Shown: positions 6,321-14,164, numbered from the stretch's first letter. The stretch is DNA of 14,248 nt from an uncultured Eubacteriales bacterium (GCA_902797345.1 CADBSL010000063.1:1-14248); one strand, 5' to 3'. Made by a program: numbers and translations. The notes: generated by a model not told the origin, from the sequence alone.

Positions 6321-8018
6321 ATGAGTGATAAAAAACCAAAAATGGTCAAATTGGAACTGAGGAAAAACGGGGAAAAGGTCGGCGAAGTAGAGGCGGCCGT
6401 GGGGACGCCCCTTTTAGAACTGGCAAAACCCTATGATACCGACCCGCAATGCCGGATCCTCATCGCTTTGGCGGGATATAAGATCCGGGAACTGTTCCGG
6501 ACCGTGGAAGAGGACCACAAGGTCATCGACTTTCTGACGGCAGAGAACTTCAACGGTTACCGGGCCATGGAGCGGGCTCTGGTATTCATCCTGGTGCGGG
6601 CCGTCTGCGACCTGTTCGGGCTGGAATCCGTGGTAAGGGTCCAGTATTCTCTGGACAAAGGGGTCCTGTGCAACATCAGCCCTTATGTGGGGTGGCTGGA
6701 TGAAAAAGCGGTGGATCAGATCCGGGATCGGATGAAGGAGATCATCGCCGCCGATGAGAAATTTGAAAAATACAAGATGGAGACGGAGGGCGTCAAGGCG
6801 CTGCTGCTCTCCAGCAAATATCAGAAGAGTAAGACCAAGCTCCTGGATTATCGGAACAAGCCGGTTTCCAGCATCTATAAATTAGGAGATCTGTGGGACT
6901 ATTTTTACGGCGCTTTGCCCCCTTCGACCGGGTGCGTGCCGGTGTTTGACGTGGTGATGGTGGACGGATCTGTGATCCTGCGGCTGCCCACCGCGGCGGA
7001 CCCCCGGAAACTGCCGGAGTTCCAGCACAACCACCTGCTGAATGCCACTTTCAAGGAAACAGACGAATGGATGGATATGATCCAGATCCCTTACGTGGCA
7101 TATCTGAACCGGTCCATTGAAAAGGGCACCTATCGCCGTGTGATCCAGGTATCCGAAGCCATGCACGAAAAGAAGATCGCCCAGATCGCCGACAGCATCG
7201 TCAACACCCGGAAGCGGATCGTGCTGATCGCCGGTCCCAGTTCCTCCGGAAAGACTTCCTTTGCCCAGCGGCTGGCGGTCCAGCTCAATGTCCACGGCAA
7301 AAGGGTGATCACCCTTTCCACCGACGACTACTTTGTGGACCGGGAGCTCGTGGAAAAGGACGAAAAAGGCAATTATAAATTTGAAGACCTGGAGGCAGTA
7401 GATGTGAAACTGTTCAACCAACAGCTCAACGACCTGCTGGCGGGGAAAGAAGTGGACGTGCCGGTGTATGATTTTATTTCCGGCAAGAAGGAATTCGGCA
7501 AGCGGATCACGAAGATGAACCACAGTGACACCATTATCATCGAAGGGATCCATGGGCTGAACGATAAACTGACCAAAAACGTATTGAGCAAGGAAAAATT
7601 CAAGATCTACATCAGCCCGCTGACGGCCCTGGGCGTAGACTCCCATAACCGGATTTACACCTCGGATGCCCGGATCTTCCGGCGGATGGTGCGGGATGCC
7701 CGGACCCGGGGGAAGAGTGCCAAGGAATCCCTGAAGACCTGGAGCGTCGTGCGGGCCGGTGAAGAGAAGAACATTTTCCCCTTCCAGGAAGAGGCGGACA
7801 TGATGTTCAATTCGGCTCTGCCCTATGAGTTGGCAGTGCTGAAAAAATATGCGGAGCCTCTGTTGAAGGAAGTGAAGGAGGAGGACCCGGAATACATCGA
7901 CGCACAGCGGCTGCTGAAGATGCTGTCCTATTTCCTAGAGCTGCCGGACGAAAGTGCCATCCTCAACAACTCCCTGCTGAAGGAATTCATCGGAGGGACG
8001 TGTTTATTTGAAGACTAG
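6321..8018 (+). CDS. Nucleoside kinase: TGS/ThrRS-like N-terminus fused to uridine-kinase-like P-loop domain
   Basis: A 565-residue two-part protein. The N-terminal ~70 residues resemble a TGS domain. The next ~200 resemble the threonyl-tRNA-synthetase second additional domain (LFGLESVVRVQYSLDKGV region), without any synthetase core. The C-terminal half is a PRK/uridine-kinase-type P-loop domain: Walker A GPSSSGKT (305-312), DDYF (335-338) at the catalytic Asp position, IIIEGIH (about 405-411) and an Arg-rich lid RMVRDARTRG (455-464). It probably phosphorylates a nucleoside, but the substrate is not decided by sequence. The start is placed at 6321, not the in-frame ATG at 6261, because AGGAGG (6309-6314) lies 6 nt before it and 6261 falls inside a terminator loop. 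pcrA follows after a heptad repeat that overlaps this stop codon. Confidence 0.9.
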   Translation: MSDKKPKMVKLELRKNGEKVGEVEAAVGTPLLELAKPYDTDPQCRILIALAGYKIRELFRTVEEDHKVIDFLTAENFNGYRAMERALVFILVRAVCDLFGLESVVRVQYSLDKGVLCNISPYVGWLDEKAVDQIRDRMKEIIAADEKFEKYKMETEGVKALLLSSKYQKSKTKLLDYRNKPVSSIYKLGDLWDYFYGALPPSTGCVPVFDVVMVDGSVILRLPTAADPRKLPEFQHNHLLNATFKETDEWMDMIQIPYVAYLNRSIEKGTYRRVIQVSEAMHEKKIAQIADSIVNTRKRIVLIAGPSSSGKTSFAQRLAVQLNVHGKRVITLSTDDYFVDRELVEKDEKGNYKFEDLEAVDVKLFNQQLNDLLAGKEVDVPVYDFISGKKEFGKRITKMNHSDTIIIEGIHGLNDKLTKNVLSKEKFKIYISPLTALGVDSHNRIYTSDARIFRRMVRDARTRGKSAKESLKTWSVVRAGEEKNIFPFQEEADMMFNSALPYELAVLKKYAEPLLKEVKEEDPEYIDAQRLLKMLSYFLELPDESAILNNSLLKEFIGGTCLFED

Positions 8019-8054
8019 AGACTTAAGACTCAAGACTTAAGACTCAAGACTGGA
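8013..8054 (+). repeat. Heptanucleotide tandem repeat, GACTNNA type
   Basis: Six consecutive 7-mers: GACTAGA, GACTTAA, GACTCAA, GACTTAA, GACTCAA, GACTGGA. The middle four are two exact copies of a 14-nt unit. The first unit contains the stop codon of the kinase gene, and the last supplies part of the GGAG (8052-8055) ribosome binding site of pcrA. It has the same unit length and total length as the block at 5519 but an unrelated sequence. Confidence 0.88.
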
Positions 8055-8061
8055 GACATCT

Positions 8062-10296
8062 ATGGATTACTTAAAGAATTTGAATGATAAACAGCGGGAG
8101 GCGGTCCTGTGCACGGAAGGCCCCTTGCTGATCATTGCCGGAGCCGGAAGCGGCAAGACCACCACCATGACCCGGAGGATCGCGTACCTCATCGGGGAAA
8201 AAGGGGTGGATCCCTATAATATTCTGGCGGTGACCTTCACCAATAAAGCAGCGAATGAGATGCGGGAGCGGATCGAATCCCTGGTGGAGAACACACAGGG
8301 CATGTGGGTCATGACCTTCCACGCAGCCTGCCTGCGGATCCTGCGCCGGTTCATCGACCGGCTGGGATACGGGAAGGATTTTACGATCTACGATACGACG
8401 GATCAGAAAGCAGTGATCCGGGAGTGCCTGACGGATTCGGAACTCAGCGACAAGCTCTTTCCCGCCGCTTCTGTGCTGGCGGCCATCAGCAACTGGAAAA
8501 ACCAGGCGATCCCTCCGGCTCAGGCAGAACTGGAGGCCGCGTCGCTTCGGGAGAAGAACCTGGCGGAGCTTTACCGCCGTTATACCGATAAACTCAGAAA
8601 ATACAATGCTCTGGATTTCGATGATCTGCTGATCAAAGCAGTGGAACTCCTGGAGCAGGACCCGGAAGTGCTGGAGATCTACAGCGACCGGTTCCGGTAT
8701 ATCATGATCGACGAATACCAGGATACCAACGAGATCCAGTATCGGATGGTGAACCTGCTGGCAGGAGCCCACGGGAATATCTGCGCCGTGGGGGATGAGG
8801 ATCAGTGCATTTATCAGTGGCGGGGAGCTACGATCCGGAATATCCTGGAGTTTGAAGAGGATTTCCCGGGGGCAAGGATCATTAAACTGGAGCAGAATTA
8901 CCGTTCCTGCGGGAATATCCTGGGGGGAGCCAATTCCGTGATCCGGCACAATACGGAACGGAAGGGCAAGACCCTGTGGACGTCGAAAGAAGAAGGGGAA
9001 AAGATCCGGATCTATAAAGCGGCTACGGACCGGGATGAAGCTTTCCACGTGGCCCGGGAGATCCACAAAATGAAAGACCAGGGCTATTCCTATTCGGATA
9101 TAGCGGTCCTCTACCGGACCCACAGTATGTCCCGTGGATTTGAAGAGAGCTTTTCCAGGCAGGACATCCCTTACCGGGTCATCGGCGGGACCCGTTTCTA
9201 CGACCGGAAGGAAGTCAAGGACCTTCTCTGCTATATGAGACTGATCCAGAATCCGAATGACAATATCTCTTTCCGTCGGGTCATCAACGAACCCAAGCGG
9301 GGGATCGGTGACAAGTCGTTGGAAAAACTGGATGTACTGGCGGGACTGACGGATGTCAGCATCTTTGAGGTCCTGGAAAAGGGCGACGGATTGGATGCCC
9401 TTTCCGGGAAAGCGGAGGTCAACGCCCGGCAGTTCGTGAATATGATCCGGAAATTCTCGGAGGAACGGAACATTCGGAAGATCTCGGAGATCTATGACGA
9501 CCTGCTGCGGGAGTCCGGATACATGCAATCACTGGAAGCCCAGAATACCATCGAAGCAGCGGGCCGGATCGAGAATCTGATGGAATTCAAGTCGGTGATC
9601 TATGACTTCGAAGACCAGGATCCCGACGGGACCTACGAAGAATTCCTGGAGAAGATCGCTCTGCTGACGGATGTGGACAACCGGGATGACAGCGAAGACG
9701 CGGTGTCCCTGATGACGCTGCACAGCGCCAAGGGGCTGGAGTTTGCGGTGGTCTTTATGCCGGGGATGGAAGAAGGATCCTTCCCGGGGAGCCGGGCCTT
9801 CGACAGCCCCGAGGAGTTGGAAGAGGAGCGCCGGCTGTGTTATGTGGGAATGACACGGGCCAAGGAGATCCTTTACATGTCCGGAGCGGCCCAGCGGCTG
9901 ATCTTCGGAAAGGTGGATAATTACCGGGTAGAGTCCCGGTTCCTGGATGAAGTGGCAGAGGACTTCGCCCAGAAATACGAAAGCGACAATAAGCCCGCGG
10001 GACAGAACCGGAGTTTTGGCGGTGAAAGATTCACTTCCGACCGGATCTATGATCTGGAAAAACAGATGATGAACGTGGTGCCGAAAGGCAGAAAGCCGGC
10101 AGCCAAAGAAAGTTCGACGATACCTGCCGCTGCCGGTGAGTTCTCCGGCGGGGAGCGGGTAAAACATAAAAAGTATGGCGAAGGAATGGTGGTCGGCGTC
10201 AAAAAAGAAGGCCGGGATGAAATGATCACCATCATCTTCGATGAATTTGGCACGAAGGTGTTTGACGCCAGTATTGTGAAGTTGAAGAAGCTGTAG
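8062..10296 (+). CDS. pcrA: ATP-dependent DNA helicase, PcrA/UvrD type
   Basis: Superfamily 1A 3'-5' helicase, used in excision repair to release UvrC and the excised oligonucleotide and in plasmid and replication-fork maintenance. At 744 residues it has full PcrA length. Motifs in order: Walker A GAGSGKT (27-33), TFTNKAA (Ia, 58-64), DEYQD (II, 217-221), GDEDQCIYQWRGA (III, from 244), QNYRS (IV, 278-282), TLHSAKGLEF (V, 552-561) and YVGMTRA (VI, 594-600). The C-terminal ~47 residues (from 698, ERVKHKKYGEGMVV) match the Tudor-like PcrA tail that contacts RNA polymerase. GGAG ends 6 nt before the ATG. Its stop is followed after 7 nt by structured element A and then ligA, a common helicase-ligase pairing in Gram-positive bacteria. 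Confidence 0.97.
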   Translation: MDYLKNLNDKQREAVLCTEGPLLIIAGAGSGKTTTMTRRIAYLIGEKGVDPYNILAVTFTNKAANEMRERIESLVENTQGMWVMTFHAACLRILRRFIDRLGYGKDFTIYDTTDQKAVIRECLTDSELSDKLFPAASVLAAISNWKNQAIPPAQAELEAASLREKNLAELYRRYTDKLRKYNALDFDDLLIKAVELLEQDPEVLEIYSDRFRYIMIDEYQDTNEIQYRMVNLLAGAHGNICAVGDEDQCIYQWRGATIRNILEFEEDFPGARIIKLEQNYRSCGNILGGANSVIRHNTERKGKTLWTSKEEGEKIRIYKAATDRDEAFHVAREIHKMKDQGYSYSDIAVLYRTHSMSRGFEESFSRQDIPYRVIGGTRFYDRKEVKDLLCYMRLIQNPNDNISFRRVINEPKRGIGDKSLEKLDVLAGLTDVSIFEVLEKGDGLDALSGKAEVNARQFVNMIRKFSEERNIRKISEIYDDLLRESGYMQSLEAQNTIEAAGRIENLMEFKSVIYDFEDQDPDGTYEEFLEKIALLTDVDNRDDSEDAVSLMTLHSAKGLEFAVVFMPGMEEGSFPGSRAFDSPEELEEERRLCYVGMTRAKEILYMSGAAQRLIFGKVDNYRVESRFLDEVAEDFAQKYESDNKPAGQNRSFGGERFTSDRIYDLEKQMMNVVPKGRKPAAKESSTIPAAAGEFSGGERVKHKKYGEGMVVGVKKEGRDEMITIIFDEFGTKVFDASIVKLKKL

Positions 10297-10303
10297 CAGC
10301 GAA

Positions 10304-10469
10304 GGCACCGCGTTTACGCCCTGTGCATTTACCTCGGGGACGCTCTCGCTCATGAGCGTCACGCAGCGGTACTAAGCTCCGTCTTCGCTCCTTCGGAGCT
10401 CGCCGATCGTTAAGTACCGGCGTTCCTTAATGCCCCTGCGGCAAATCACAGGGCGTCCAATGCGGTGCC
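10304..10469 (+). repeat. Structured intergenic element, copy A (pcrA-ligA junction)
   Basis: A 166-nt imperfect palindrome. Its outer stem P1 pairs 10304-10311 with 10462-10469 (8 bp), and P2 pairs 10316-10325 with 10447-10456 (10 bp, perfect). Further inside, ATTT/AAAT, CC/GG and GGGG (10336-10339)/CCCC (10433-10436) continue the rod. An internal stem pairs CGGTACT (10367-10373) with AGTACCG (10413-10419) and encloses a small hairpin GCTCC-TTC-GGAGC (10387-10399). It is clearly related to the element at 12517-12684, with a shared 20-nt block at 10326-10345 and a shared 18-nt block at 10429-10446. I do not recognise it as a named RNA family or a mobile element, and it has no T-run and no conserved frame. 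Confidence 0.88.
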
Positions 10470-10510
10470 GATAGGTCTACAGCCTTTTCAACAGTGAGAA
10501 AGGAATCGGA

Positions 10511-12514
10511 ATGGATAAGGAACAGGCGAAGGCCCGAATCGACGAGCTTCGCAAACAATTGGAATATCACAATGACCGGTATTACAATCAGGATGATCCG
10601 GAGATCTCGGATTTCGAATACGATGTGATGTCCCGGGAACTGCGGGCGTTGGAGGCGGACCACCCGGAGTTTGCATCCGCGGACTCACCGACTCAGAAGG
10701 TAGGGGGCACCGCTGCCAAGCGGGAACTCCGAAAAGTTGAGCACGATGTGCCGGTGATCAGCCTTCAGGACGGCTTCTCAAAGGAGGAGATCGAAGCCTT
10801 TTACACCCGGATCCGGGAGGAGATCGCAGATCCGGTCTTCGTGGTGGAGAAAAAGATCGACGGTCTGTCCGTGGTGCTCCGCTACTACGACGGGGAGCTG
10901 AAGGAAGCCATTACCCGAGGCGACGGAGTGATCGGTGAAAGCGTATATGAAAACGTGATGGAGATCCGGGCTCTTCCCAAGGTGCTCAGGGAAAAGCTTC
11001 CCTATGTGGAGGTCCGGGGCGAAGTGTACATGACAAAGGATAATTTTGAGAAGGCGAACCGGAAACAGGCCGAGACCGGCGGGAAGCTGTATCAGAACCA
11101 GCGCAACATCGCTGCGGGGACCCTGCGGCAGCTGGACAGCAGCATCGTCCGGGAGCGGGGGCTGGACATCTTTGTGTTCAACCTGGAAGTGTGCCGGGGG
11201 CGCACTTTCTCGTCCCATTCGGAGACTCTGGAGTGGATGGCGGAGCAGGGCTTCGACGTGAGTCCGGAATATCGGATCTGCCGGACTTTTCCGGAGATAT
11301 GGGAGGCCATCGAAGGAATCGCTGAAGGCCGATGGGATCTTCAATACGGCATCGATGGTGCAGTGGTGAAGGTGGACAGTCTGGAAGCCCGCCGGCAGTT
11401 GGGGATGACTTCCAAGGTGCCCCGGTGGGCAGTGGCCTATAAATACCCGCCGGAGCAGCAGGAGACGGTGGTGGAGGATATCACAGTCCAGGTGGGACGG
11501 ACCGGAAGGATCACCCCCCTGGCGCTGTTGAAGCCGGTGCGGATCGCCGGATCCACCGTCAGCAAAGCCACCCTCCACAATCAGGATTACATCGATCTGA
11601 AGGACGTACGGGTAGGAGATACCGTGGTGGTCCAGAAGGCCGGCGATATCATCCCGGAGATCTCCAGAGTGATCCCGGAAAAACGTCGGCCGGGGGCTGT
11701 GCGGTTCACTCTGCCGGATCGGTGTCCCATTTGCGGCAGCGAGACGGTCCGGGAAGAAAACGGTGCGGATCTTCGCTGTCCCAGTGATGACTGTTATGGA
11801 AAGCGGGTCCGGGCCATCGAATACTTTGCCTCCAAGGATGCCATGAATATGGAGGGTTTCGGCCCCAGCACGGCGGAAGCTCTGTATGACAGCGGCTATG
11901 TGGAGGATATCGCTGATCTGTATACATTGAAAAAATATCGGGAGGATCTCATCGAGGCCGGTACCGTGGGTCGGGAGAAGTCCGTGGACAATCTCCTGAA
12001 CTCCATCGAGGCCTCCAAGGAAAATGGTCTGACCCGGCTGTTGACAGGGCTGGGGATCCGGAATATCGGCAAGCAGTCCGCCCGGGTGCTGGCGCAGCAT
12101 TTCCCGGATCTGGACGCCGTCATGGCGGCAGATGCGGAGGAGATCAAGGCGCTGCCGGATTTCGGCGACATCGCTGCGGCGGATCTGACCGCCTACTTTG
12201 CGGAGCCGAAGAACCGGGAGCTCATCGAAAAGCTGAGACAGCAGGGCGTCAGTATGGTCTCCACGGAGGAGGCGGCCAAACAGGACGACCGGTTCGCCGG
12301 GATGACCTTTGTCCTCACCGGGACCCTGCCGACGCTGACGAGGAGCGAAGCCTCGGAGATCATCCAGTCCTTCGGCGGAAAAGTCTCCGGCAGCGTTTCC
12401 AAAAAAACCACCTACGTCCTGGCCGGGGAAGAAGCCGGCAGCAAACTCACCAAGGCTCAGTCCCTGGGCGTTGAGGTGATTTCTGAAGATGATTTTCAAC
12501 GGATGATCCAATGA
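10511..12514 (+). CDS. ligA: NAD-dependent DNA ligase
   Basis: LigA seals nicks in replication and repair using NAD+ as the adenylate donor. At 667 residues it is full length with all domains in order: Ia NMN-binding domain (Tyr24/Tyr25 region YYNQDDPEISDFEYD), adenylation domain with KIDG and nucleophile Lys115, OB fold (about 320-400, RTGRITPLALLKPV), four-cysteine zinc finger (Cys405, 408, 423, 428), helix-hairpin-helix region (about 440-590) and C-terminal BRCT domain (about 594-667, FVLTGTL). AAAGGA (10499-10504) lies 6 nt before the ATG. The gene is bracketed by two direct copies of the same structured element, one 41 nt before its start and one 2 nt after its stop. NAD salvage genes lie at the other end of the window. 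Confidence 0.98.
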   Translation: MDKEQAKARIDELRKQLEYHNDRYYNQDDPEISDFEYDVMSRELRALEADHPEFASADSPTQKVGGTAAKRELRKVEHDVPVISLQDGFSKEEIEAFYTRIREEIADPVFVVEKKIDGLSVVLRYYDGELKEAITRGDGVIGESVYENVMEIRALPKVLREKLPYVEVRGEVYMTKDNFEKANRKQAETGGKLYQNQRNIAAGTLRQLDSSIVRERGLDIFVFNLEVCRGRTFSSHSETLEWMAEQGFDVSPEYRICRTFPEIWEAIEGIAEGRWDLQYGIDGAVVKVDSLEARRQLGMTSKVPRWAVAYKYPPEQQETVVEDITVQVGRTGRITPLALLKPVRIAGSTVSKATLHNQDYIDLKDVRVGDTVVVQKAGDIIPEISRVIPEKRRPGAVRFTLPDRCPICGSETVREENGADLRCPSDDCYGKRVRAIEYFASKDAMNMEGFGPSTAEALYDSGYVEDIADLYTLKKYREDLIEAGTVGREKSVDNLLNSIEASKENGLTRLLTGLGIRNIGKQSARVLAQHFPDLDAVMAADAEEIKALPDFGDIAAADLTAYFAEPKNRELIEKLRQQGVSMVSTEEAAKQDDRFAGMTFVLTGTLPTLTRSEASEIIQSFGGKVSGSVSKKTTYVLAGEEAGSKLTKAQSLGVEVISEDDFQRMIQ

Positions 12515-12516
12515 TT

Positions 12517-12684
12517 GCGACACCGTGTTTGGCGACCTGTTCATTTACCTCGGGGACGCTCGCGCTCATGGCCGCTCACGTAGCGGTACTAAGCTCTGTC
12601 TTCGCCTTCGGCTCGCCAATCGCTAAGTACCGACGTTCGGGAATGCCCCTGCGGCAAATAACAGGTCGCTTTTTACGGTGTCGC
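12517..12684 (+). repeat. Structured intergenic element, copy B (ligA-rph junction)
   Basis: A 168-nt element in the same orientation as copy A. P1 pairs 12517-12526 with 12675-12684 (10 bp) and P2 pairs 12532-12541 with 12660-12669 (10 bp), both perfect. The internal stem CGGTACT/AGTACCG (12584-12590 with 12626-12632) is retained. The enclosed hairpin is GCC-TTC-GGC (12604-12612), shorter than in copy A but still paired. The blocks at 12542-12561 and 12642-12659 are identical to copy A. A T5 run (12670-12674) follows P2, but it occupies the position of an internal loop that is CCAAT in copy A. Copies differ by one-base indels, so no shared reading frame survives. Confidence 0.88.
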
Positions 12685-12693
12685 CTTTCAAGA

Positions 12694-12823
12694 GGGCTGC
12701 CTGTAGGCGAGCAATAGTTCCTCGGAGCGAAAGGCGCTCGTAGAAGTCAGACCATTCAAGGCGATCTAGCCCCGTAGAAGGCGCCGATTCCGGAGAGGAA
12801 GCTATTGTCGCCCCCTGCAGCCC
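12694..12823 (+). other. Hairpin-rich segment upstream of rph, possible structured RNA
   Basis: A long broken stem: GGGCTGC (12694-12700) pairs with GCAGCCC (12817-12823), GGCGA and CAATAG (12706-12717, one bulged G) pair with CTATTG and TCGCC (12802-12812), and TTCCTC (12718-12723) pairs with GAGGAA (12795-12800). The apical part can form GAGCG/CGCTC (12725-12739) and GGCG/CGCC (12760-12785, with inner CTA/TAG). It is distinct from element B, which ends 9 nt upstream, and has no counterpart after element A. It fills the rest of the 345-nt gap before rph, apart from about 36 nt carrying the rph ribosome binding site. I do not recognise a named RNA or riboswitch, and no convincing ORF is present. 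Confidence 0.6.
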
Positions 12824-12859
12824 GGAGTTAGATGACCAATACATTCAAAAGGAGATAAC

Positions 12860-13570
12860 ATGCGCAAAGACGGAAGACAAAACGACCAGATCCGTCCGGT
12901 GAAAATCACACCGGACTATATCATGCACCCGGCAGGCTCCGTGCTGATCGAAATGGGCAACACCAAGGTGATCTGCACCGCCTCCGTGGAGGAGAAGACC
13001 GCCCGCCACCTGACCGGCACCGGCCAGGGTTGGGTCACAGCAGAATACGGGATGCTGCCGGGTTCCACCGGAAGCCGGAAATCCCGGGAGAGGAATAAGG
13101 TAGACGGACGGAGCCAGGAGATCCAACGGCTCATCGGCCGGGCGCTGCGGAGCGTGGTGGACATGAACGCCATGGGTGAACGGTCCATCTGGATCGACTG
13201 CGATGTGATCCAGGCCGACGGCGGCACCCGGACCGCTTCCATTACCGGAGGCTATGTGGCACTGGTACTGGCGTTCCGGAAGCTGGTAAAGGAGGGGCTT
13301 CTGGAGGAGATCCCGGTAACGAACTACATTTCCGCCATCAGTGTAGGGATCATCGACGGAGAGATCCGGTTGGATCTGCCCTACGAAGAGGATTCCAGAG
13401 CCGGCGTGGATATGAACATCGTAATGAACGACGCGGGAGAATACGTGGAGATCCAGGGAACGGCGGAAGACGGCGCCTTTACTCCGGAGGAGCTGCAGCA
13501 GATGCTGAGCTACGCGAAAAAAGGCTGCGAGGAATTGATGAAGATACAAAAGGAGGTCCTGGAAGGATGA
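12860..13570 (+). CDS. rph: Ribonuclease PH
   Basis: Phosphorolytic 3'-5' exoribonuclease that trims tRNA 3' ends and degrades structured RNA, normally a hexamer. The 236-residue length is typical. It opens with RKDGR-X2-DQIRPV and contains GWVTAEYGMLPGST (57-70), a GRSQEIQRLIGR stretch (83-94), the phosphate-binding GGTRT (121-125, Arg124) and catalytic Asp178 and Asp184 at the canonical spacing. The start has GGAG (12851-12854) with a 5-nt spacer. The stop overlaps the start of the downstream pyrophosphatase gene by 4 nt (ATGA), indicating translational coupling. The rph-rdgB pairing is widespread in Bacillota. Confidence 0.97.
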   Translation: MRKDGRQNDQIRPVKITPDYIMHPAGSVLIEMGNTKVICTASVEEKTARHLTGTGQGWVTAEYGMLPGSTGSRKSRERNKVDGRSQEIQRLIGRALRSVVDMNAMGERSIWIDCDVIQADGGTRTASITGGYVALVLAFRKLVKEGLLEEIPVTNYISAISVGIIDGEIRLDLPYEEDSRAGVDMNIVMNDAGEYVEIQGTAEDGAFTPEELQQMLSYAKKGCEELMKIQKEVLEG

Positions 13571-14160
13571 TGACAGTGGTAGCGGCCACAGGGAATGCCC
13601 ATAAACTCAAAGAACTCAAGGAGATCATGGAGAAGTTTGGGATGCATGTGATCTCTCAGAAAGAAGCGGGCCTGGGAGATGTGGACGTGGTGGAGGACGG
13701 AGAAACCTTCGAAGAAAACTCTTTTAAGAAAGCCAATGAGATCATGAAACTCTCCGGAAAGATCGCCGTGGCGGACGATTCCGGACTGGAAGTGGACTAT
13801 CTGGGCGGCGCACCGGGGGTCTATTCTGCCCGGTATGCCGGCGAGCACAAGAATGATCTGGACAATAACAATAAACTGCTGAAGGAGCTGGAGGGCGTGC
13901 CTGCGGAAAAACGGACGGCGCACTTCACTTCGGTGGTGACCATGGTGTATCCGGACGGGAAAGTGCTCCATGCCCGGGGAGAGTGCCCGGGACAGATCCT
14001 CTTTGAACCCCGGGGCACCGGCGGTTTCGGATACGATCCTCTCTTCCTGCCGGATGGGTTGGAGGAGACCTTTGCCCAGTGCAGCCAGGAGACGAAGAAT
14101 ACTGTCAGTCACCGGGCCCGGGCACTGGAGAAACTGGAGAAAATGCTGGAAGAGGGCTAA
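13567..14160 (+). CDS. rdgB: XTP/dITP pyrophosphatase (Ham1/RdgB family)
   Basis: House-cleaning pyrophosphatase that hydrolyses dITP, dHAPTP and XTP to monophosphates so that deaminated purines are not put into DNA or RNA. At 197 residues it is of normal length. Family motifs are ATGNAHKLKEL (7-17), VADDSGLEVD (68-77, metal and catalytic acids), GVYSARYAG (84-92), GGFGYDPLF (152-160) and VSHRARAL (180-187). The start at 13567 overlaps the rph stop as ATGA. A second ATG at 13570 is directly in frame and equally possible. AAGGAGG (13550-13556) lies 10 nt before the first ATG. A GC-rich hairpin repeat begins a few bases after the stop codon. Confidence 0.96.
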   Translation: MMTVVAATGNAHKLKELKEIMEKFGMHVISQKEAGLGDVDVVEDGETFEENSFKKANEIMKLSGKIAVADDSGLEVDYLGGAPGVYSARYAGEHKNDLDNNNKLLKELEGVPAEKRTAHFTSVVTMVYPDGKVLHARGECPGQILFEPRGTGGFGYDPLFLPDGLEETFAQCSQETKNTVSHRARALEKLEKMLEEG

Positions 14161-14164
14161 GGAG

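Noticed and set aside
8013..8054. CRISPR-like array
   Set aside because: The units are 7 nt with no spacers and there are no cas genes in the window.
12660..12674. T5 run after the P2 stem of element B as a terminator
   Set aside because: The stem closes a loop of more than 100 nt, and the related element A has CCAAT at this position, so termination is not a shared property of the element.
12511..12717. 68-codon plus-strand ORF whose ATG overlaps the ligA stop codon
   Set aside because: It runs through structured element B. The same frame in element A is broken by a stop and one-base indels, so it is not under coding constraint.
12623..12844. 73-codon minus-strand ORF before rph
   Set aside because: It covers parts of element B and the following hairpin segment, has no visible ribosome binding site or family match, and its composition follows the repeat structure.
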